Assembly: GCA_031253835.1 (NCBI GenBank)
Contig: JAIRVP010000029.1
Coordinates: forward strand, 17,538 to 81,537
Direction of reading: 5' to 3'
Source: Burkholderia sp.
GTDB taxonomy: Bacteria; Pseudomonadota; Gammaproteobacteria; Burkholderiales; Burkholderiaceae
Length of the DNA stretch: 64,000 nucleotides
Position numbers and translations under genes: made by a program. Every line of letters starts with the position of its first letter. Within the stretch, counting starts at the first letter, position 1. Positions 29,649 through 40,620 of this stretch are shown here, in pieces. Below the pieces are notes generated by a model that saw nothing but the letters and a program-made list of their open reading frames with translations, made no database searches and was not told where the DNA came from.

Positions 29649-30140
29649 ATGCCGGATTCTTCTACCCAACCGCCCGTTTCGCCGCTGTCCACGTATCAGA
29701 TGAACGACAGCGTCGGCTATCTGATGTCGCGCGTGAAATCGGTGATGACCAACCTCGTCACGCAACGCACGCAGGAAGAGCTTGGTATCACGGGCACGCA
29801 GGCGAGCATGCTGTTCATGATCGCGGTAGGTAAGTGCTCGACGGCCGCCGAGCTCGCGCGCGAATACGGAATCGATGCGAGCGCGGTCACGCGCCTGCTC
29901 GACCGGGTCGAGAAACGCGGCCTGCTGTCCCGCGTGCGCAGCATCGAGGATCGTCGCGTCGTCCGCCTCGAACTGACCGACGAAGGCCGTGCGCTCGCCG
30001 AACGGCTGCCGCCCATTTTCCGCAGCGTGCTCGACCAGGTGCTGGACGGGTTTACGCCGGAAGAAGTCGGGTTCCTGAAGAGCATGCTGCGCCGCATTCT
30101 CAGCAACTATTGCGAGACGGCCGGCGGTAGCATCACGTAA
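29649..30140 (+). CDS. MarR-family repressor of the adjacent efflux operon
   Basis: 163 aa from ATG at 29649 (AGGG upstream). Winged-helix core: EELGITGTQASMLFMIAVGKCSTAAELAREYGIDASAVTRLLDRVEKRGLLSRVRSIEDRRVVRLELTDEGRALAERL, the classical MarR/EmrR pattern including the DRR wing motif. It is likely to bind phenolic or xenobiotic ligands and release the downstream efflux genes. It precedes the outer-membrane factor gene by about 90 bp on the same strand, with an operator-like palindrome overlapping its own stop codon. Confidence 0.9.
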   Translation: MPDSSTQPPVSPLSTYQMNDSVGYLMSRVKSVMTNLVTQRTQEELGITGTQASMLFMIAVGKCSTAAELAREYGIDASAVTRLLDRVEKRGLLSRVRSIEDRRVVRLELTDEGRALAERLPPIFRSVLDQVLDGFTPEEVGFLKSMLRRILSNYCETAGGSIT

Positions 30141-30158
30141 TAGTTGCCATAACAATTA
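30138..30158 (+). promoter_or_regulatory. Imperfect palindrome between marR and the efflux genes, probable operator
   Basis: TAATAGTT, a GCCAT centre, and AACAATTA: 8-bp arms with one mismatch, the length and AT-rich form typical of MarR sites. It begins in the marR stop codon. A TTGACA -35-like element follows at 30162, so repressor bound here would cover a second, internal promoter. Confidence 0.55.
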
Positions 30159-30227
30159 CTTTTGACAGATTAATGTAAGGAAATCCTTGCAGTGTCCATC
30201 ATTCATTCCGAGTCAGGGGTCAGCGCG

Positions 30228-31724
30228 ATGAAATCCTCCCCGTTGTCCGTGCGCGCCGGGTCGTGCCGCGCCGCCGTTGCCGCCGCGGTCGCCGCATTCG
30301 CACTGGCGGGCTGCGCAAACTACATCGGCATCAAGAGCGACAAGCAGATCGCCCCCGCATCGCAATTCGAGTCCGCCCAGAGCCTCCCGGCCCAGGGCGG
30401 CCAGTGGCCGGCGCTCGACTGGGCGAACCAGTTCGGCGATCCGCAACTGCCGAAGCTGATCGACGAGGCGCTGCAGGGTAATCCGTCGATCGCGCAGGCG
30501 CAGGCCCGCATCGCGAAGGCATCGTCGTACATCGAATCGTCGCGCTCGAACCTGATGCCGAAGGCCGAAGCCAGCTATTCGTGGACGCGCGAGCTGTACT
30601 CGTCGAACGCGCTGTTCCCGCCCCCGTACGGCGGCCAGTGGTACAGCGAGAACAACGCGCTGGCGAGCGCGTCGTGGGAACTCGACCTGTGGGGCAAGAA
30701 CCGCGAACGCCTGCACACCGCCGTGTCGCAGGAAAAGTCGGCCGAAGCCGACATGCAGCAGGCGCGCATCACGCTCGCGTCGTCGGTCGCACGCACCTAC
30801 AACTCGCTCGCGCAGCTCTATGCGCTGCGCGACATCGCGCAACGCGAGATCACCAACCGCCAAACGGTCGGCAAGATCACCGACGGCCGCGTGTCGGCCG
30901 GCCTCGATACCAACGTCGAACGCCAGACGGCCCGCGGCAACATCGCGACGACGCAGGCTTCGCTGTCGGACCTCGACGGCCAGATCACGACGGTGCGCTA
31001 CCAGCTCGCCGCGCTGCTCGGCAAAGGCCCCGATCGCGGGTTGCAGATCGCCGCGCCCGTGATGAACCCGACCGCCGAAATCGCGCTGCCCGGCAACCTG
31101 CCGGCCGATCTCGTGTCGCGCCGCCCCGACATCGTCGCCGCGCGCTGGCAGGTCGAGGCCGCGATGCACGACGTCAAGGAAGCGAAGGCCGAGTTCTACC
31201 CCGACGTGAACCTCGCGGCCGGCTTCGGTTTCGATGCGTTCGGCTGGGGCAAATTCCTGAACTTCGCGAGCCGCCAGGCGCAATTCGGCCCGGCGATCCA
31301 CCTGCCGATCTTCGATGCCGGCGCGCTGCGCGCCCAGCTCAAGGGCCGCTATGCGGACTTCGACCTGTCGGTGGCGAACTACAACCAGACGCTGATCAGC
31401 GCGCTGAACGACGTCGCGACGCAGGTCGCGTCGATCCGCGCGGTCGACCGCCAGATGGGCGACGCGCAAAACGCACTCGACGCGTCGACGCGCGCCTACG
31501 ATCTCGCGGTGATCCGTTACAAGGCCGGCCTGTCGCCGCAACTGCAGGTGCTGACCGCGGACAGCAACCGCCTCGCATCCGAACAGACGGTGACCAACCT
31601 GAAGATGCGCCGTCGCGACATGCAGCTCGCCCTGATCAAGGCGCTGGGCGGCGGGTTCGATGCGACCGGTACGCCGCTCGCCGCACCCGACGCCGCCAAG
31701 CCGACCAAACAGGCCGCCAACTGA
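30228..31724 (+). CDS. NodT-type outer-membrane efflux lipoprotein
   Basis: 498 aa from ATG at 30228 (AGGGG upstream); a GTG at 30192 is a weaker option. Lipoprotein signal with lipobox LAGC. Two TolC-like repeats with ASWELDLWGKNRERLHTAVSQEKSAEADMQQARITLASSVARTYN and DLVSRRPDIVAARWQVEAA, the hallmark of NodT/OprM-like factors. It forms the trimeric outer-membrane channel for the EmrA-like adaptor and EmrB-like pump encoded next. Well-conserved length. Confidence 0.93.
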   Translation: MKSSPLSVRAGSCRAAVAAAVAAFALAGCANYIGIKSDKQIAPASQFESAQSLPAQGGQWPALDWANQFGDPQLPKLIDEALQGNPSIAQAQARIAKASSYIESSRSNLMPKAEASYSWTRELYSSNALFPPPYGGQWYSENNALASASWELDLWGKNRERLHTAVSQEKSAEADMQQARITLASSVARTYNSLAQLYALRDIAQREITNRQTVGKITDGRVSAGLDTNVERQTARGNIATTQASLSDLDGQITTVRYQLAALLGKGPDRGLQIAAPVMNPTAEIALPGNLPADLVSRRPDIVAARWQVEAAMHDVKEAKAEFYPDVNLAAGFGFDAFGWGKFLNFASRQAQFGPAIHLPIFDAGALRAQLKGRYADFDLSVANYNQTLISALNDVATQVASIRAVDRQMGDAQNALDASTRAYDLAVIRYKAGLSPQLQVLTADSNRLASEQTVTNLKMRRRDMQLALIKALGGGFDATGTPLAAPDAAKPTKQAAN

Positions 31725-31776
31725 TCCGGCGCCACCACTACGCAGACACTCGAAATAACGGACGGAGAAAATCGCC

Positions 31777-32991
31777 ATGAGCGACCAACAAAACGCGGCA
31801 AGCGCGCAGCCGCAGAACAACGGCAAGCGCAAGCGAATGATGACGCTGCTCGTCGCGGTCATCGTGATCGCGGCCATCGCGTACGGCCTGTATTACTTCC
31901 TCGTCGCCCGCTTCCATGAAGGCACCGACGACGCGTACGTGAACGGCAACGTCGTGCAGATCACGCCGCAGGTCACCGGCACCGTGATCGCCGTGAAGGC
32001 GGACGACACGCAGACGGTCAAGTCCGGCGACCCGCTGGTCGTGCTCGACCCGGCCGATTCGCAGGTCGCGCTGCAGCAGGCGGAAGCGAACCTCGCGCAG
32101 ACGGTGCGCCAGGTGCGCGGCCTGTTCGTCAACGACGACCAGTACCGCGCGCAGGTCGCGCTGCGCCAGTCCGACCTGTCGAAGGCCCAGGACGACCTGC
32201 GCCGCCGCATGGCCGTCGCGCAGACGGGCGCCGTGTCGCAGGAAGAAATCTCGCACGCACGTGACGCCGTGAAGGCCGCGCAGGCATCGGTCGACGCCGC
32301 GCAACAGCAGCTCGCGTCGAATCGCGCACTGACCGCGAACACGACGATCGCATCGCACCCGAACGTGATGGCCGCCGCCGCGAAGGTGCGCGACGCCTAC
32401 CTCGCGAATGCGCGCAACGTGCTGCCGGCGCCGGTCACCGGCTACGTCGCGAAGCGCTCGGTGCAGGTCGGCCAGCGCGTGTCGCCGGGCACGCCGCTGA
32501 TGTCGGTGGTGCCGCTGAACGCCGTGTGGGTCGACGCGAACTTCAAGGAAGTCCAGCTAAAGCACATGCGCATTGGCCAGCCGGTCGAGATGACGGCCGA
32601 CATCTACGGCTCGTCGGTCACCTACCACGGCAAGGTTGTCGGTTTCTCGGCCGGTACGGGTTCGGCGTTCTCGCTGCTGCCGGCGCAGAACGCAACCGGC
32701 AACTGGATCAAGGTCGTGCAGCGCCTGCCGGTGCGGATCGAGCTCGACCCGAAGGATCTCGACAAGCATCCGCTGCGCATCGGCCTGTCGATGCAGGTCG
32801 ACGTGGACATCAAGGACGAACGCGGCGACCAGCTCGTCAACGCGCCGAACACCGTCTACGAGACCAACGTGTTCGCGAAGTACGGCGACGAAGCCGACGC
32901 CGAAATCGCGCGCATCATCGCCGAGAACGCAGGCGGCAACGCGTCGGCACCTGTCGCGGCGAAGCCGAACAGCGCCGCGAAAATGATGTAA
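31777..32991 (+). CDS. emrA: EmrA/HlyD-type periplasmic adaptor
   Basis: 404 aa. A single N-terminal membrane helix (MTLLVAVIVIAAIAYGLYYFLV), then the biotinyl-lipoyl-like half (FHEGTDDAYVNGNVVQITPQVTGTVIAV), a long alpha-hairpin with coiled-coil character (VALQQAEANLAQTVRQV...), and the second lipoyl/beta-barrel part (GYVAKRSVQVGQRVSPGTPLMSVVPLNAVWVDANFKE). This is the EmrA/VibH-like adaptor joining the inner-membrane MFS pump to the outer channel. The gap to the channel gene is 52 bp, to the pump gene 28 bp. Confidence 0.92.
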   Translation: MSDQQNAASAQPQNNGKRKRMMTLLVAVIVIAAIAYGLYYFLVARFHEGTDDAYVNGNVVQITPQVTGTVIAVKADDTQTVKSGDPLVVLDPADSQVALQQAEANLAQTVRQVRGLFVNDDQYRAQVALRQSDLSKAQDDLRRRMAVAQTGAVSQEEISHARDAVKAAQASVDAAQQQLASNRALTANTTIASHPNVMAAAAKVRDAYLANARNVLPAPVTGYVAKRSVQVGQRVSPGTPLMSVVPLNAVWVDANFKEVQLKHMRIGQPVEMTADIYGSSVTYHGKVVGFSAGTGSAFSLLPAQNATGNWIKVVQRLPVRIELDPKDLDKHPLRIGLSMQVDVDIKDERGDQLVNAPNTVYETNVFAKYGDEADAEIARIIAENAGGNASAPVAAKPNSAAKMM

Positions 32992-33019
32992 TCGTTCCGA
33001 CTCCGGAAAGACAACCGAC

Positions 33020-34579
33020 ATGGCACAGGCTCCTGTCTCCTACCCGCCCTTGCAGGGCGGGAAACTCTTGCTCGGGACGATCGCGGTATCGCTCGCGGTG
33101 TTCATGAACGTGCTCGACACGTCCATCGCGAACGTCGCGATCCCGACCATCTCGGGCGACCTCGGCGTATCGTCCGACCAGGGCACGTGGGTCATCACGT
33201 CATTCGCGGTCGCGAACGCGATCTCGGTGCCGCTGACGGGCTGGCTGACCGATCGCTTCGGGCAGGTCCGCCTGTTCCTTGCATCGATCATCCTGTTCGT
33301 CATCTCGTCGTGGATGTGCGGCCTCGCGCCGAGCCTGCCGTTCCTGCTCGCGTCGCGCGTGCTGCAGGGCGCGGTCGCGGGCCCGATGATTCCGCTGTCG
33401 CAGTCGCTGCTGCTGTCGAGCTATCCACGCGCGAAGGCGCCGATGGCGCTTGCGCTATGGTCGATGACGACGCTGATCGCACCGGTCGCGGGCCCGATTC
33501 TCGGTGGCTGGATCTCGGACAACTACTCATGGCCGTGGATCTTCTACGTGAACATCCCGGTCGGCATCGCCGCCGCGCTTGCCACATGGTCGATCTATCG
33601 CACGCGTGAATCGACGATACGCCGCGCGCCGATCGACGGCGTCGGCCTCGCGCTGCTCGTGCTGTGGGTCGGTTCGCTGCAGATCATGCTCGACAAGGGC
33701 AAGGATCTGGACTGGTTCTCGTCGACGACGATCGTCGCGCTTGCGCTGATCGCGATCATCTCGTTCGCGTTCTTCGTGATCTGGGAACTGACCGCCGAGC
33801 ACCCCGTCGTCGACCTGTCGCTGTTCCGCCGGCGCAACTTCACGGGTGGGACGGTCGCACTGGCAGTCGGTTACGGGCTCTACTTCGGCAACCTCGTGCT
33901 GCTGCCGCTGTGGCTGCAGACCCAGATCGGCTACACGGCCACCGACGCCGGCCTCGTGATGGCACCGGTCGGGCTGTTCGCGATCCTGCTGTCGCCGTTG
34001 ACCGGCAAGTTTCTGCCGCGCACCGATCCGCGCTACATCGCGACCGCCGCCTTCCTGACATTCGCACTGTGCTTCTGGATGCGCTCGCGCTACACGACCG
34101 GTGTCGACGAATGGTCGCTGACGCTGCCGACGCTCGTGCAAGGTATCGCGATGGCCGGCTTCTTCATCCCGCTCGTGTCGATCACGTTGTCCGGCCTGCC
34201 CGGCCACCGCATTCCCGCGGCATCCGGCCTGTCGAACTTCGTGCGGATCATGTGCGGCGGCATCGGCACGTCGATCTTCCAGACCGCGTGGGACCACCGC
34301 AACAACTTCCATCACGCGCAACTGGTCGAGCAGACGAACGTGTACAACCCGACGTTCAACCAGGCCGTCACGCAGATGGGCAACCTCGGGCTGACGCAGG
34401 ATCAGGCGCACGGACTCATCAACAACCTGGCGACGCAACAGGCCGCCCAGCTCGGTGTGAACGATCTGTTCTACATCTCCGCGGCGATCTTCGTGCTGCT
34501 GATCGCACTGATCTGGATCACCAAGCCCGAACGCGCGGGCGGCGGCGATGCCGGGGCGGCCGCATCGGCGGCACACTGA
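33020..34579 (+). CDS. emrB: EmrB/QacA-family (DHA2) multidrug efflux transporter
   Basis: 519 aa with 14 predicted membrane helices. DHA2 signatures are visible: NVLDTSIANVAIPTISGDLGVSSDQGTWVITSFAVANAISVPLTGWLTDRFGQVRLF (motif D1 and motif A) and motif C GPILGGWISDNYSWPWIFYVNIPVG. A proton-driven drug:H+ antiporter in the inner membrane that, with the adaptor and channel, should expel hydrophobic drugs. Substrate not predictable from sequence. Followed by a strong terminator. Confidence 0.94.
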   Translation: MAQAPVSYPPLQGGKLLLGTIAVSLAVFMNVLDTSIANVAIPTISGDLGVSSDQGTWVITSFAVANAISVPLTGWLTDRFGQVRLFLASIILFVISSWMCGLAPSLPFLLASRVLQGAVAGPMIPLSQSLLLSSYPRAKAPMALALWSMTTLIAPVAGPILGGWISDNYSWPWIFYVNIPVGIAAALATWSIYRTRESTIRRAPIDGVGLALLVLWVGSLQIMLDKGKDLDWFSSTTIVALALIAIISFAFFVIWELTAEHPVVDLSLFRRRNFTGGTVALAVGYGLYFGNLVLLPLWLQTQIGYTATDAGLVMAPVGLFAILLSPLTGKFLPRTDPRYIATAAFLTFALCFWMRSRYTTGVDEWSLTLPTLVQGIAMAGFFIPLVSITLSGLPGHRIPAASGLSNFVRIMCGGIGTSIFQTAWDHRNNFHHAQLVEQTNVYNPTFNQAVTQMGNLGLTQDQAHGLINNLATQQAAQLGVNDLFYISAAIFVLLIALIWITKPERAGGGDAGAAASAAH

Positions 34580-34610
34580 GCGCGATGCCGCGACGCTGAC
34601 GCATCAAACA

Positions 34611-34641
34611 AAAAAGCCCGGTCGATTCGACCGGGCTTTTT
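34611..34641 (+). terminator. Bidirectional intrinsic terminator between emrB and truB
   Basis: AAAAAGCCCGGTCGA paired with TCGACCGGGCTTTTT around a TT centre. A- and T-runs on both sides allow it to end both converging units. Confidence 0.92.
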
Positions 34642-34675
34642 CTTGTGCCGCCTGCGGCGCACCCGCGCCGCTGCG

Positions 34676-35608
34676 TCAGGCCGCCGTCACGACGAGCCGT
34701 TCCGGTGCGAGGACGCCATTTGCCTTGCGCGCCACGCCGAGCAGCCGCGTGGCGTCGTAGACGCGCACGCGCTCGCCGTCCGCAGCGTCGATCGGCCCGA
34801 GCGCCGACAGCGGCAGGCGCTGGCCGTGCAGGAACCGCTTTGCGGACGCGTCGTCGAGACGAACGGACGGAAACGTCGACAGCAACGCATCGACCGGCTG
34901 GAGCCAGGCATCGCGCGCCGATTCGGCTGCGTCCGACAGCGCATCGAGCGTCACCGCGTGTTCGAGCGTCAGCGCACCGACGCCCGTGCGACGCAGCATC
35001 GTCAGATGCGCGCCGCAACCGAGCGCCTCGCCGATATCTTCCGCGAGCGTGCGCACGTACGTGCCCTTGCTGCAGGTCACGCGAAACGTCACGTCGGGCA
35101 GCTCGCAAGCGAGCAGCTCCAGTGCATGGATCGTCACGTTGCGGCCTTCGCGCTCGACGGTCTGGCCCGCGCGCGCGTACTCGTAGAGCGGCTTGCCGTC
35201 GCGCTTGAGCGCCGAATACATCGGCGGCACCTGCACGATCTCGCCGGTGAAGCGCACGAGCGCGGCTTCCACCGCGGCCCGGTCGCTTACGACGGGCCGC
35301 GTGTCGATCACGTCGCCTTCCGCATCGCCGGTGGCCGTGCGCTGGCCGAGACGCATCGTCGCTTCGTAGGTCTTGTCGGCCTCGAGCAAATCCTGCGAAA
35401 ACTTGGTCGCCTCGCCGAAGCACAGCGGCAGCAGGCCCGAAGCCAGCGGATCGAGCGTGCCGGTGTGACCGGCTTTCTTCGCGAGGAGCAGGCGCTTCGC
35501 GCGAATCAGCGCGTCGTTGCTCGACAGGCCGACCGGCTTGTCGAGCAGGAGGACGCCGTCCAGCACGCGCCGGGGCACGCGCGGACGTTGGGGTGCTGCA
35601 GTCGTCAT
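34676..35608 (-). CDS. truB: tRNA pseudouridine-55 synthase
   Basis: 310 aa from ATG at 35608 (MTTAAPQRPRVPRR). TruB family: DGVLLLDKPVGLSSNDAL, catalytic Asp in AGHTGTLDPLASGLLPLC, and the C-terminal PUA-like extension. Makes pseudouridine in the T-loop of nearly all tRNAs. Last gene of the rimP-nusA-infB-rbfA-truB cluster, 13 bp after rbfA. Confidence 0.96.
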   Translation of the reverse strand: MTTAAPQRPRVPRRVLDGVLLLDKPVGLSSNDALIRAKRLLLAKKAGHTGTLDPLASGLLPLCFGEATKFSQDLLEADKTYEATMRLGQRTATGDAEGDVIDTRPVVSDRAAVEAALVRFTGEIVQVPPMYSALKRDGKPLYEYARAGQTVEREGRNVTIHALELLACELPDVTFRVTCSKGTYVRTLAEDIGEALGCGAHLTMLRRTGVGALTLEHAVTLDALSDAAESARDAWLQPVDALLSTFPSVRLDDASAKRFLHGQRLPLSALGPIDAADGERVRVYDATRLLGVARKANGVLAPERLVVTAA

Positions 35609-35621
35609 AGGCCGGTCGAGC

Positions 35622-36020
35622 TCAGTCGTCCCTGGAAGGCGCGTCGGCCTCGTCGTCGTCCTTCGCACGCGTCGAGTTCGCCTCCTTGATCAGACGCGAC
35701 ATTTCGACGGCCTTCTCGATCGTCTGGTCGTAATGGAAATGCAGCGTCGGCACCGTATGAATGTGCAGGCGCTTGAACAGCAGGTTGTGCAGGTGACCCG
35801 ACGCGTGGTTCAACGCCTCCTGCGTCTTTTCCGGATCGCCGGTGAGCGCAGTGAAGTAGACCTTCGCGTGCGCGTAGTCCGGCGTGAGCTCGACGCTCTG
35901 GATGGTCACGATGCCGATACGCGGGTCTTTGACCTCGCGCATGATGAGTTCGGACAAATCGCGCTGAATCTGGTCGGCGATCTGAACGTTGCGATTGGGG
36001 GAAGTACGTTTCCTGGACAT
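35622..36020 (-). CDS. rbfA: 30S ribosome-binding factor A
   Basis: 132 aa. KH-like fold: [55 protein letters not shown]. Helps late 16S rRNA 5'-end maturation and cold adaptation. The C-terminus is acidic ([16 protein letters not shown]). About 115 bp after infB. Confidence 0.95.
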   Translation of the reverse strand: MSRKRTSPNRNVQIADQIQRDLSELIMREVKDPRIGIVTIQSVELTPDYAHAKVYFTALTGDPEKTQEALNHASGHLHNLLFKRLHIHTVPTLHFHYDQTIEKAVEMSRLIKEANSTRAKDDDEADAPSRDD

Positions 36021-36134
36021 GATCGATCCGTGATCCGTTTATCAGGATAAAGCGGCGGCCATGATTGGCACGCCACCATGAAAATGGGCGGGACAGGCCC
36101 AAGCCTGCCCCGCCCATGAGCCGATGCGCGACGA

Positions 36135-39053
36135 TTACAGCGTACGCGCGACTTCGGTCACTTCGAAGACTTCGAACTGGTCGCCTTCGACGATGTCGTT
36201 GAAGTTCTTCACCGACATACCGCACTCGAAGCCTTGCTTCACTTCCTTCACGTCGTCCTTGAAGCGCTTCAGCGATTCGAGTTCGCCCGTGAAGATCACG
36301 ACGTTGTTGCGCAGCACGCGCACCGACGACGAGCGCTTGACGATACCGTCCGTCACCATACAGCCGGCGACGGCACCGATCTTCGGTACCTTGAAGACCT
36401 GGCGCACCTCGACCATGCCGGTGATGACTTCGCGCTTCTCCGGTGCCAGCATGCCCGACATCGCCGCCTTCACCTCATCCACTGCGTCATAGATGATGTT
36501 GTAGTAACGGATGTCGATGCCGTTCGCCTCGGCCAGCTTGCGCGCCTGTGCATCCGCACGCGTGTTGAAGCCGATGATGACCGCCTTCGATGCCGTCGCG
36601 AGGTTGACGTCGTTTTCGCTGATGCCGCCCACCGCGCTGTGCACGATCTGCACGCGCACTTCGTCGGTCGACAGCTTGAGCAGCGACTGCACGAGTGCTT
36701 CCTGCGAACCCTGCACGTCTGCCTTGATGATGAGCGGCAGGTTCTGCACTTCGCCTTCGCCCATCTGCTCGAGCATGCTTTCCAGCTTCGCGGCCTGCTG
36801 CTTCGCCAGCTTCACGTCGCGGAACTTGCCCTGACGGAACAGCGCGATTTCACGCGCCTTGCGCTCGTCCGGCAGCACGATCACTTCTTCGCCCGCACCC
36901 GGCACTTCCGACAGACCCTGGATTTCGACCGGGATCGACGGGCCGGCTTCCTTCGTCGGCTTGCCGTTCTCGTCGAGCATCGCGCGAACACGGCCGTAAG
37001 CGGTACCGGCCAGCACGATGTCGCCACGGTTCAGCGTACCGGACTGCACGAGGATCGTCGCGACCGGGCCTTTACCCTTGTCGAGCTTCGCTTCGATCAC
37101 GATGCCCTTGGCCGGCGCTTCGACCGGTGCCTTCAGTTCCAGCACTTCGGCCTGCAGCAGCACGTTCTCGAGCAGATCGTCGATACCCGCGCCCGTCTTG
37201 GCCGACACCGGCACGAACGGCGAATCGCCACCGTACTCTTCCGGCACGACGCCTTCCGCGACCAGCTCCTGCTTGACGCGATCGAGGTTTGCGTCCGGCT
37301 TGTCGATCTTGTTGATCGCCACGACGATCGGCACCCCACCCGCCTTCGCGTGGGCGATGGCTTCCTTCGTCTGCGGCATCACGCCGTCGTCGGCTGCCAC
37401 CACCAGCACCACGATGTCGGTCGCCTTCGCGCCGCGTGCACGCATTGCCGTGAACGCTTCGTGACCCGGCGTATCGAGGAACGTGATGACGCCACGCGGC
37501 GTGTCGACGTGATAAGCGCCGATGTGCTGCGTAATGCCGCCCGCTTCGCCAGCGGCAACCTTCGCGCGGCGGATGTGGTCGAGCAGCGAGGTCTTGCCGT
37601 GGTCGACGTGACCCATGACCGTGACGACCGGCGGACGCGGCAGTTGCTCCGCATCGCTAGCCGTTTCGCCTTCGACGAGCAGCGCTTCCGGATCGTCCAG
37701 CTTCGCGGCAACCGCGCGGTGGCCCAGTTCCTCGACGATGATCATCGCCGTTTCCTGGTCCAGCACCTGGTTGATCGTGACCATCTGGCCCATCTTCATC
37801 ATCACCTTGATGACTTCGGAGGCCTTGATCGACATCTTGTGCGCGAGATCGGCAACCGACACGGTTTCCGGCACGTGCACTTCACGGACGATCGGTTCGG
37901 TCGGCGCCTGGAACGTCGAGCTGTCCTGGTGACGGCCGCGACCCTTCGGGCCGCCGCGCCAGCCGCGGTCGACGCCGCCGCTCGAATCGCCGCGCGTCTT
38001 GATGCCGCGGCGCTTCGACGCGTCGTCCTGCCAGCCGCCCTTGCCTGCGCCCGGCTTCTTGTTGCGGTCGCCCGCGCCTGCCGGCGCCTGCGTCGTTGCC
38101 GGGGTGGCCGCACCGGCCGGCTTCTTCACGGCCGGACGCGCCTGCGCGCCTTCCGGCTTCGCCGGCTTGTGCAGCGTACCCTTCGCTTCGGCCGGCTTCG
38201 GCGGCTCGACCGGCTTCGGCGGCTCGACTGCCTTGACCACGGCCTTGCGCGGCGTGTTCATCATTTCGCGGATCGCGCGTGCTTCGGCTTCTGCCGCCGC
38301 GCGACGCTTGCTGATCTCTTCCTGCTCGGCGCGCGCCTTGTCCGCCGCCTCGCGGGCTGCGTCCTCGGCCTTCTTCGCCGCTTCGCGCTGGGCCGCGCGT
38401 TCGGCGGCCGCGCGTGCTTCGTCCTGCGCGGACTGTGCGCTTGCCGTTTCCTGCTCGGCCGCGGCGGCCTGCTGCGCTGCCGCCTGCTGCTGTGCTGCGG
38501 CAGCTTCGGCCGCGGCACGCTTCGTCGCCGCTTCTTCCTCGGCGCGACGGCGCTCGGCTTCGGCCGCTTCCTCGCGGGCGCGGCGTTCGGCTTCTTCGCG
38601 CTCCAGGCGTTCCTGGCGCTCGCGCAGTTCCTGCGCCTGCTTCTCGAGCAGCTCGGCCTCGCGGCGCGCTTCTTCCTCGCGACGCTTCAGTTCTGCATCG
38701 TCGTCCGCTTCGGCGACCTGCGCCTGACCCTGTTCCGCACCCTCGCTCACGTCGTCGCGCTTGACGAACGTGCGCTTCTTGCGGACCTCGACCTGAATGG
38801 TGCGAGCCTTGCCCGTCGCGTCAGATTGCTTGATCTCCGACGTATGCTTGCGGGTCAGCGTGATCTTGCGCTTGTCGCCGTCGGTTGCGCCGTGCGACTT
38901 GCGCAAATGATCGAGCAGACGCGCCTTGTCCGCTTCGGACAGCGCATCGTCTTCACTCGCTTTCTGGACGCCCGCTGCCTGCAGCTGTTCGAGCAGCACA
39001 CCAGCAGGCATTTTCAGTTCCGCGGCAAATTGGGCTACGTTGTTACTCGCCAT
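36135..39053 (-). CDS. infB: Translation initiation factor IF-2
   Basis: 972 aa. N-terminal IF2-N domain ([23 protein letters not shown]), a long Ala/Glu/Arg-rich charged coiled-coil region (about 100-270), a Pro/Lys/Gly-rich linker, then the G domain with [20 protein letters not shown] and NKID, and domains II-IV. Binds fMet-tRNA and GTP on the 30S subunit. The frame has possible internal starts in the long N-terminal part, as other bacteria make IF2 isoforms, but none is strongly marked here. Confidence 0.97.
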   Translation of the reverse strand: MASNNVAQFAAELKMPAGVLLEQLQAAGVQKASEDDALSEADKARLLDHLRKSHGATDGDKRKITLTRKHTSEIKQSDATGKARTIQVEVRKKRTFVKRDDVSEGAEQGQAQVAEADDDAELKRREEEARREAELLEKQAQELRERQERLEREEAERRAREEAAEAERRRAEEEAATKRAAAEAAAAQQQAAAQQAAAAEQETASAQSAQDEARAAAERAAQREAAKKAEDAAREAADKARAEQEEISKRRAAAEAEARAIREMMNTPRKAVVKAVEPPKPVEPPKPAEAKGTLHKPAKPEGAQARPAVKKPAGAATPATTQAPAGAGDRNKKPGAGKGGWQDDASKRRGIKTRGDSSGGVDRGWRGGPKGRGRHQDSSTFQAPTEPIVREVHVPETVSVADLAHKMSIKASEVIKVMMKMGQMVTINQVLDQETAMIIVEELGHRAVAAKLDDPEALLVEGETASDAEQLPRPPVVTVMGHVDHGKTSLLDHIRRAKVAAGEAGGITQHIGAYHVDTPRGVITFLDTPGHEAFTAMRARGAKATDIVVLVVAADDGVMPQTKEAIAHAKAGGVPIVVAINKIDKPDANLDRVKQELVAEGVVPEEYGGDSPFVPVSAKTGAGIDDLLENVLLQAEVLELKAPVEAPAKGIVIEAKLDKGKGPVATILVQSGTLNRGDIVLAGTAYGRVRAMLDENGKPTKEAGPSIPVEIQGLSEVPGAGEEVIVLPDERKAREIALFRQGKFRDVKLAKQQAAKLESMLEQMGEGEVQNLPLIIKADVQGSQEALVQSLLKLSTDEVRVQIVHSAVGGISENDVNLATASKAVIIGFNTRADAQARKLAEANGIDIRYYNIIYDAVDEVKAAMSGMLAPEKREVITGMVEVRQVFKVPKIGAVAGCMVTDGIVKRSSSVRVLRNNVVIFTGELESLKRFKDDVKEVKQGFECGMSVKNFNDIVEGDQFEVFEVTEVARTL

Positions 39054-39144
39054 TCATTCCTCTTAGTGCAAGGACCGATTCCTTGCGGTTAGCATCGGGT
39101 CAGGCCATACGGCCGCCATCAAATCAGTGCGCCATGGTCATTTC

Positions 39145-40620
39145 TCACTGGAACCAATGTTCACGTGCTTTCATGATCAACGCCTTAGCGGCATCCTCTT
39201 CCATTCCGGTCAGGTCGACCAGTTCATCCACTGCAAGCTCGGCGAGATCGTCCCGCGTCTGCACACCGTGTTCGGCCAGCTTCGCGAGCAGCTCCGGCGT
39301 GATGCCGTCGAGGCTCTTGAGATCCAGCGCTGCGTTCTCGACTTTTTCTTCGTTCGCGATAGCCATCGTCAGCAGTGCGTCGCGTGCGCGGTTGCGCAGC
39401 TCGTGCACGGTGTCTTCGTCGAACGCTTCGATTTCGAGCATTTCGTTGAGCGGCACGTAGGCGATCTCTTCGAGGCTCGTGAAGCCTTCGTCGATCAGGA
39501 TGTCGGCAACTTCTTCGTCGACATCGAGACGCGCCATGAACAGTGCACGCAGCCGGTCGCGCTCTTCACCCTGCTTCAGGGCGGATTCGTCCGGCGTCAT
39601 GATGTTGATCTGCCAGCCGGTCAGTTCACCGGCGAGGCGAACGTTCTGACCGCTGCGGCCGATCGCGACAGCCAGTTCGTTCTCGTCGACGACGACGTCC
39701 ATCGAATGCTTTTCTTCATCGACGACGATCGACTGGACAGCTGCCGGCGCGAGCGCGCCGATCACGAACTGGGCGGGATCCTCCGACCATAGCACGATGT
39801 CGATGTTTTCGCCACCGAGCTCGTTGCGCACCGCCTGCACGCGCGAACCGCGGATGCCGACGCAGGTGCCGATCGGATCGATCCGCTTGTCGTAGGCGAT
39901 CACGCCGATCTTCGCGCGCACGCCCGGGTCGCGGGCAGCCGCCTTGATCTCGAGCAGGCCCTGCTCGATTTCCGGCACTTCCATCTCGAACAGCTTCATC
40001 AGGAACTCGGGCGCCGTACGCGACAGCTCGATCTGCGGGCCGCGCGCGGTGCGGTCGACCTTCGCGATGTATGCACGCACACGGTCGCCCACGCGCAGGT
40101 TTTCCTTCGGGATCAGCTGATCGCGGCGCAGCAGCGCCTCGACACGGCCCGATTCGACGATGAAGTTGCCCTTGTCGAGGCGCTTCACCGTGCCGGTCAT
40201 GATCTTTTCGCCACGCTCGAGGTAGTCGTTCAGGATCTGCTCGCGTTCCGCGTCGCGCACCTTCTGCAGGATCACCTGCTTCGCGGCCTGCGCGCCGATG
40301 CGACCGAACTCGATCGACGGAACGGGTTCCTCGACATACTCGCCGACTTCGACGTCGGCCTTCTGCTCACGTGCTTCGAACAGCAGGATCTCGCGATCCG
40401 GCTCCTGCAAGCCTGCCTCATCGGGCACGACGAGCCAGCGACGGAAGGTTTCGTGCTCGCCGCTTTCGCGATCGATATGGACGCGGATTTCGGCGCCTTC
40501 GTCGAACAGCTTCTTGGAAGCGGAAGCGAGCGCAGCCTCGAGGGCGCCCAGCACCACATCCTTGTCGACGTTTTTCTCGCGCGCCAGCGCATCCACCAGC
40601 ATCAACACTTCGCGACTCAT
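39145..40620 (-). CDS. nusA: Transcription termination/antitermination factor NusA
   Basis: 491 aa. N-terminal RNA-polymerase-binding domain, S1 ([35 protein letters not shown]), KH1/KH2 ([61 protein letters not shown]), and two C-terminal acidic repeats. The ATG shares one base with the rimP stop (TAATG), so the two are coupled. NusA acts in pausing and termination, and may feed back on the leader terminator at 41181-41205. Confidence 0.96.
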   Translation of the reverse strand: MSREVLMLVDALAREKNVDKDVVLGALEAALASASKKLFDEGAEIRVHIDRESGEHETFRRWLVVPDEAGLQEPDREILLFEAREQKADVEVGEYVEEPVPSIEFGRIGAQAAKQVILQKVRDAEREQILNDYLERGEKIMTGTVKRLDKGNFIVESGRVEALLRRDQLIPKENLRVGDRVRAYIAKVDRTARGPQIELSRTAPEFLMKLFEMEVPEIEQGLLEIKAAARDPGVRAKIGVIAYDKRIDPIGTCVGIRGSRVQAVRNELGGENIDIVLWSEDPAQFVIGALAPAAVQSIVVDEEKHSMDVVVDENELAVAIGRSGQNVRLAGELTGWQINIMTPDESALKQGEERDRLRALFMARLDVDEEVADILIDEGFTSLEEIAYVPLNEMLEIEAFDEDTVHELRNRARDALLTMAIANEEKVENAALDLKSLDGITPELLAKLAEHGVQTRDDLAELAVDELVDLTGMEEDAAKALIMKAREHWFQ

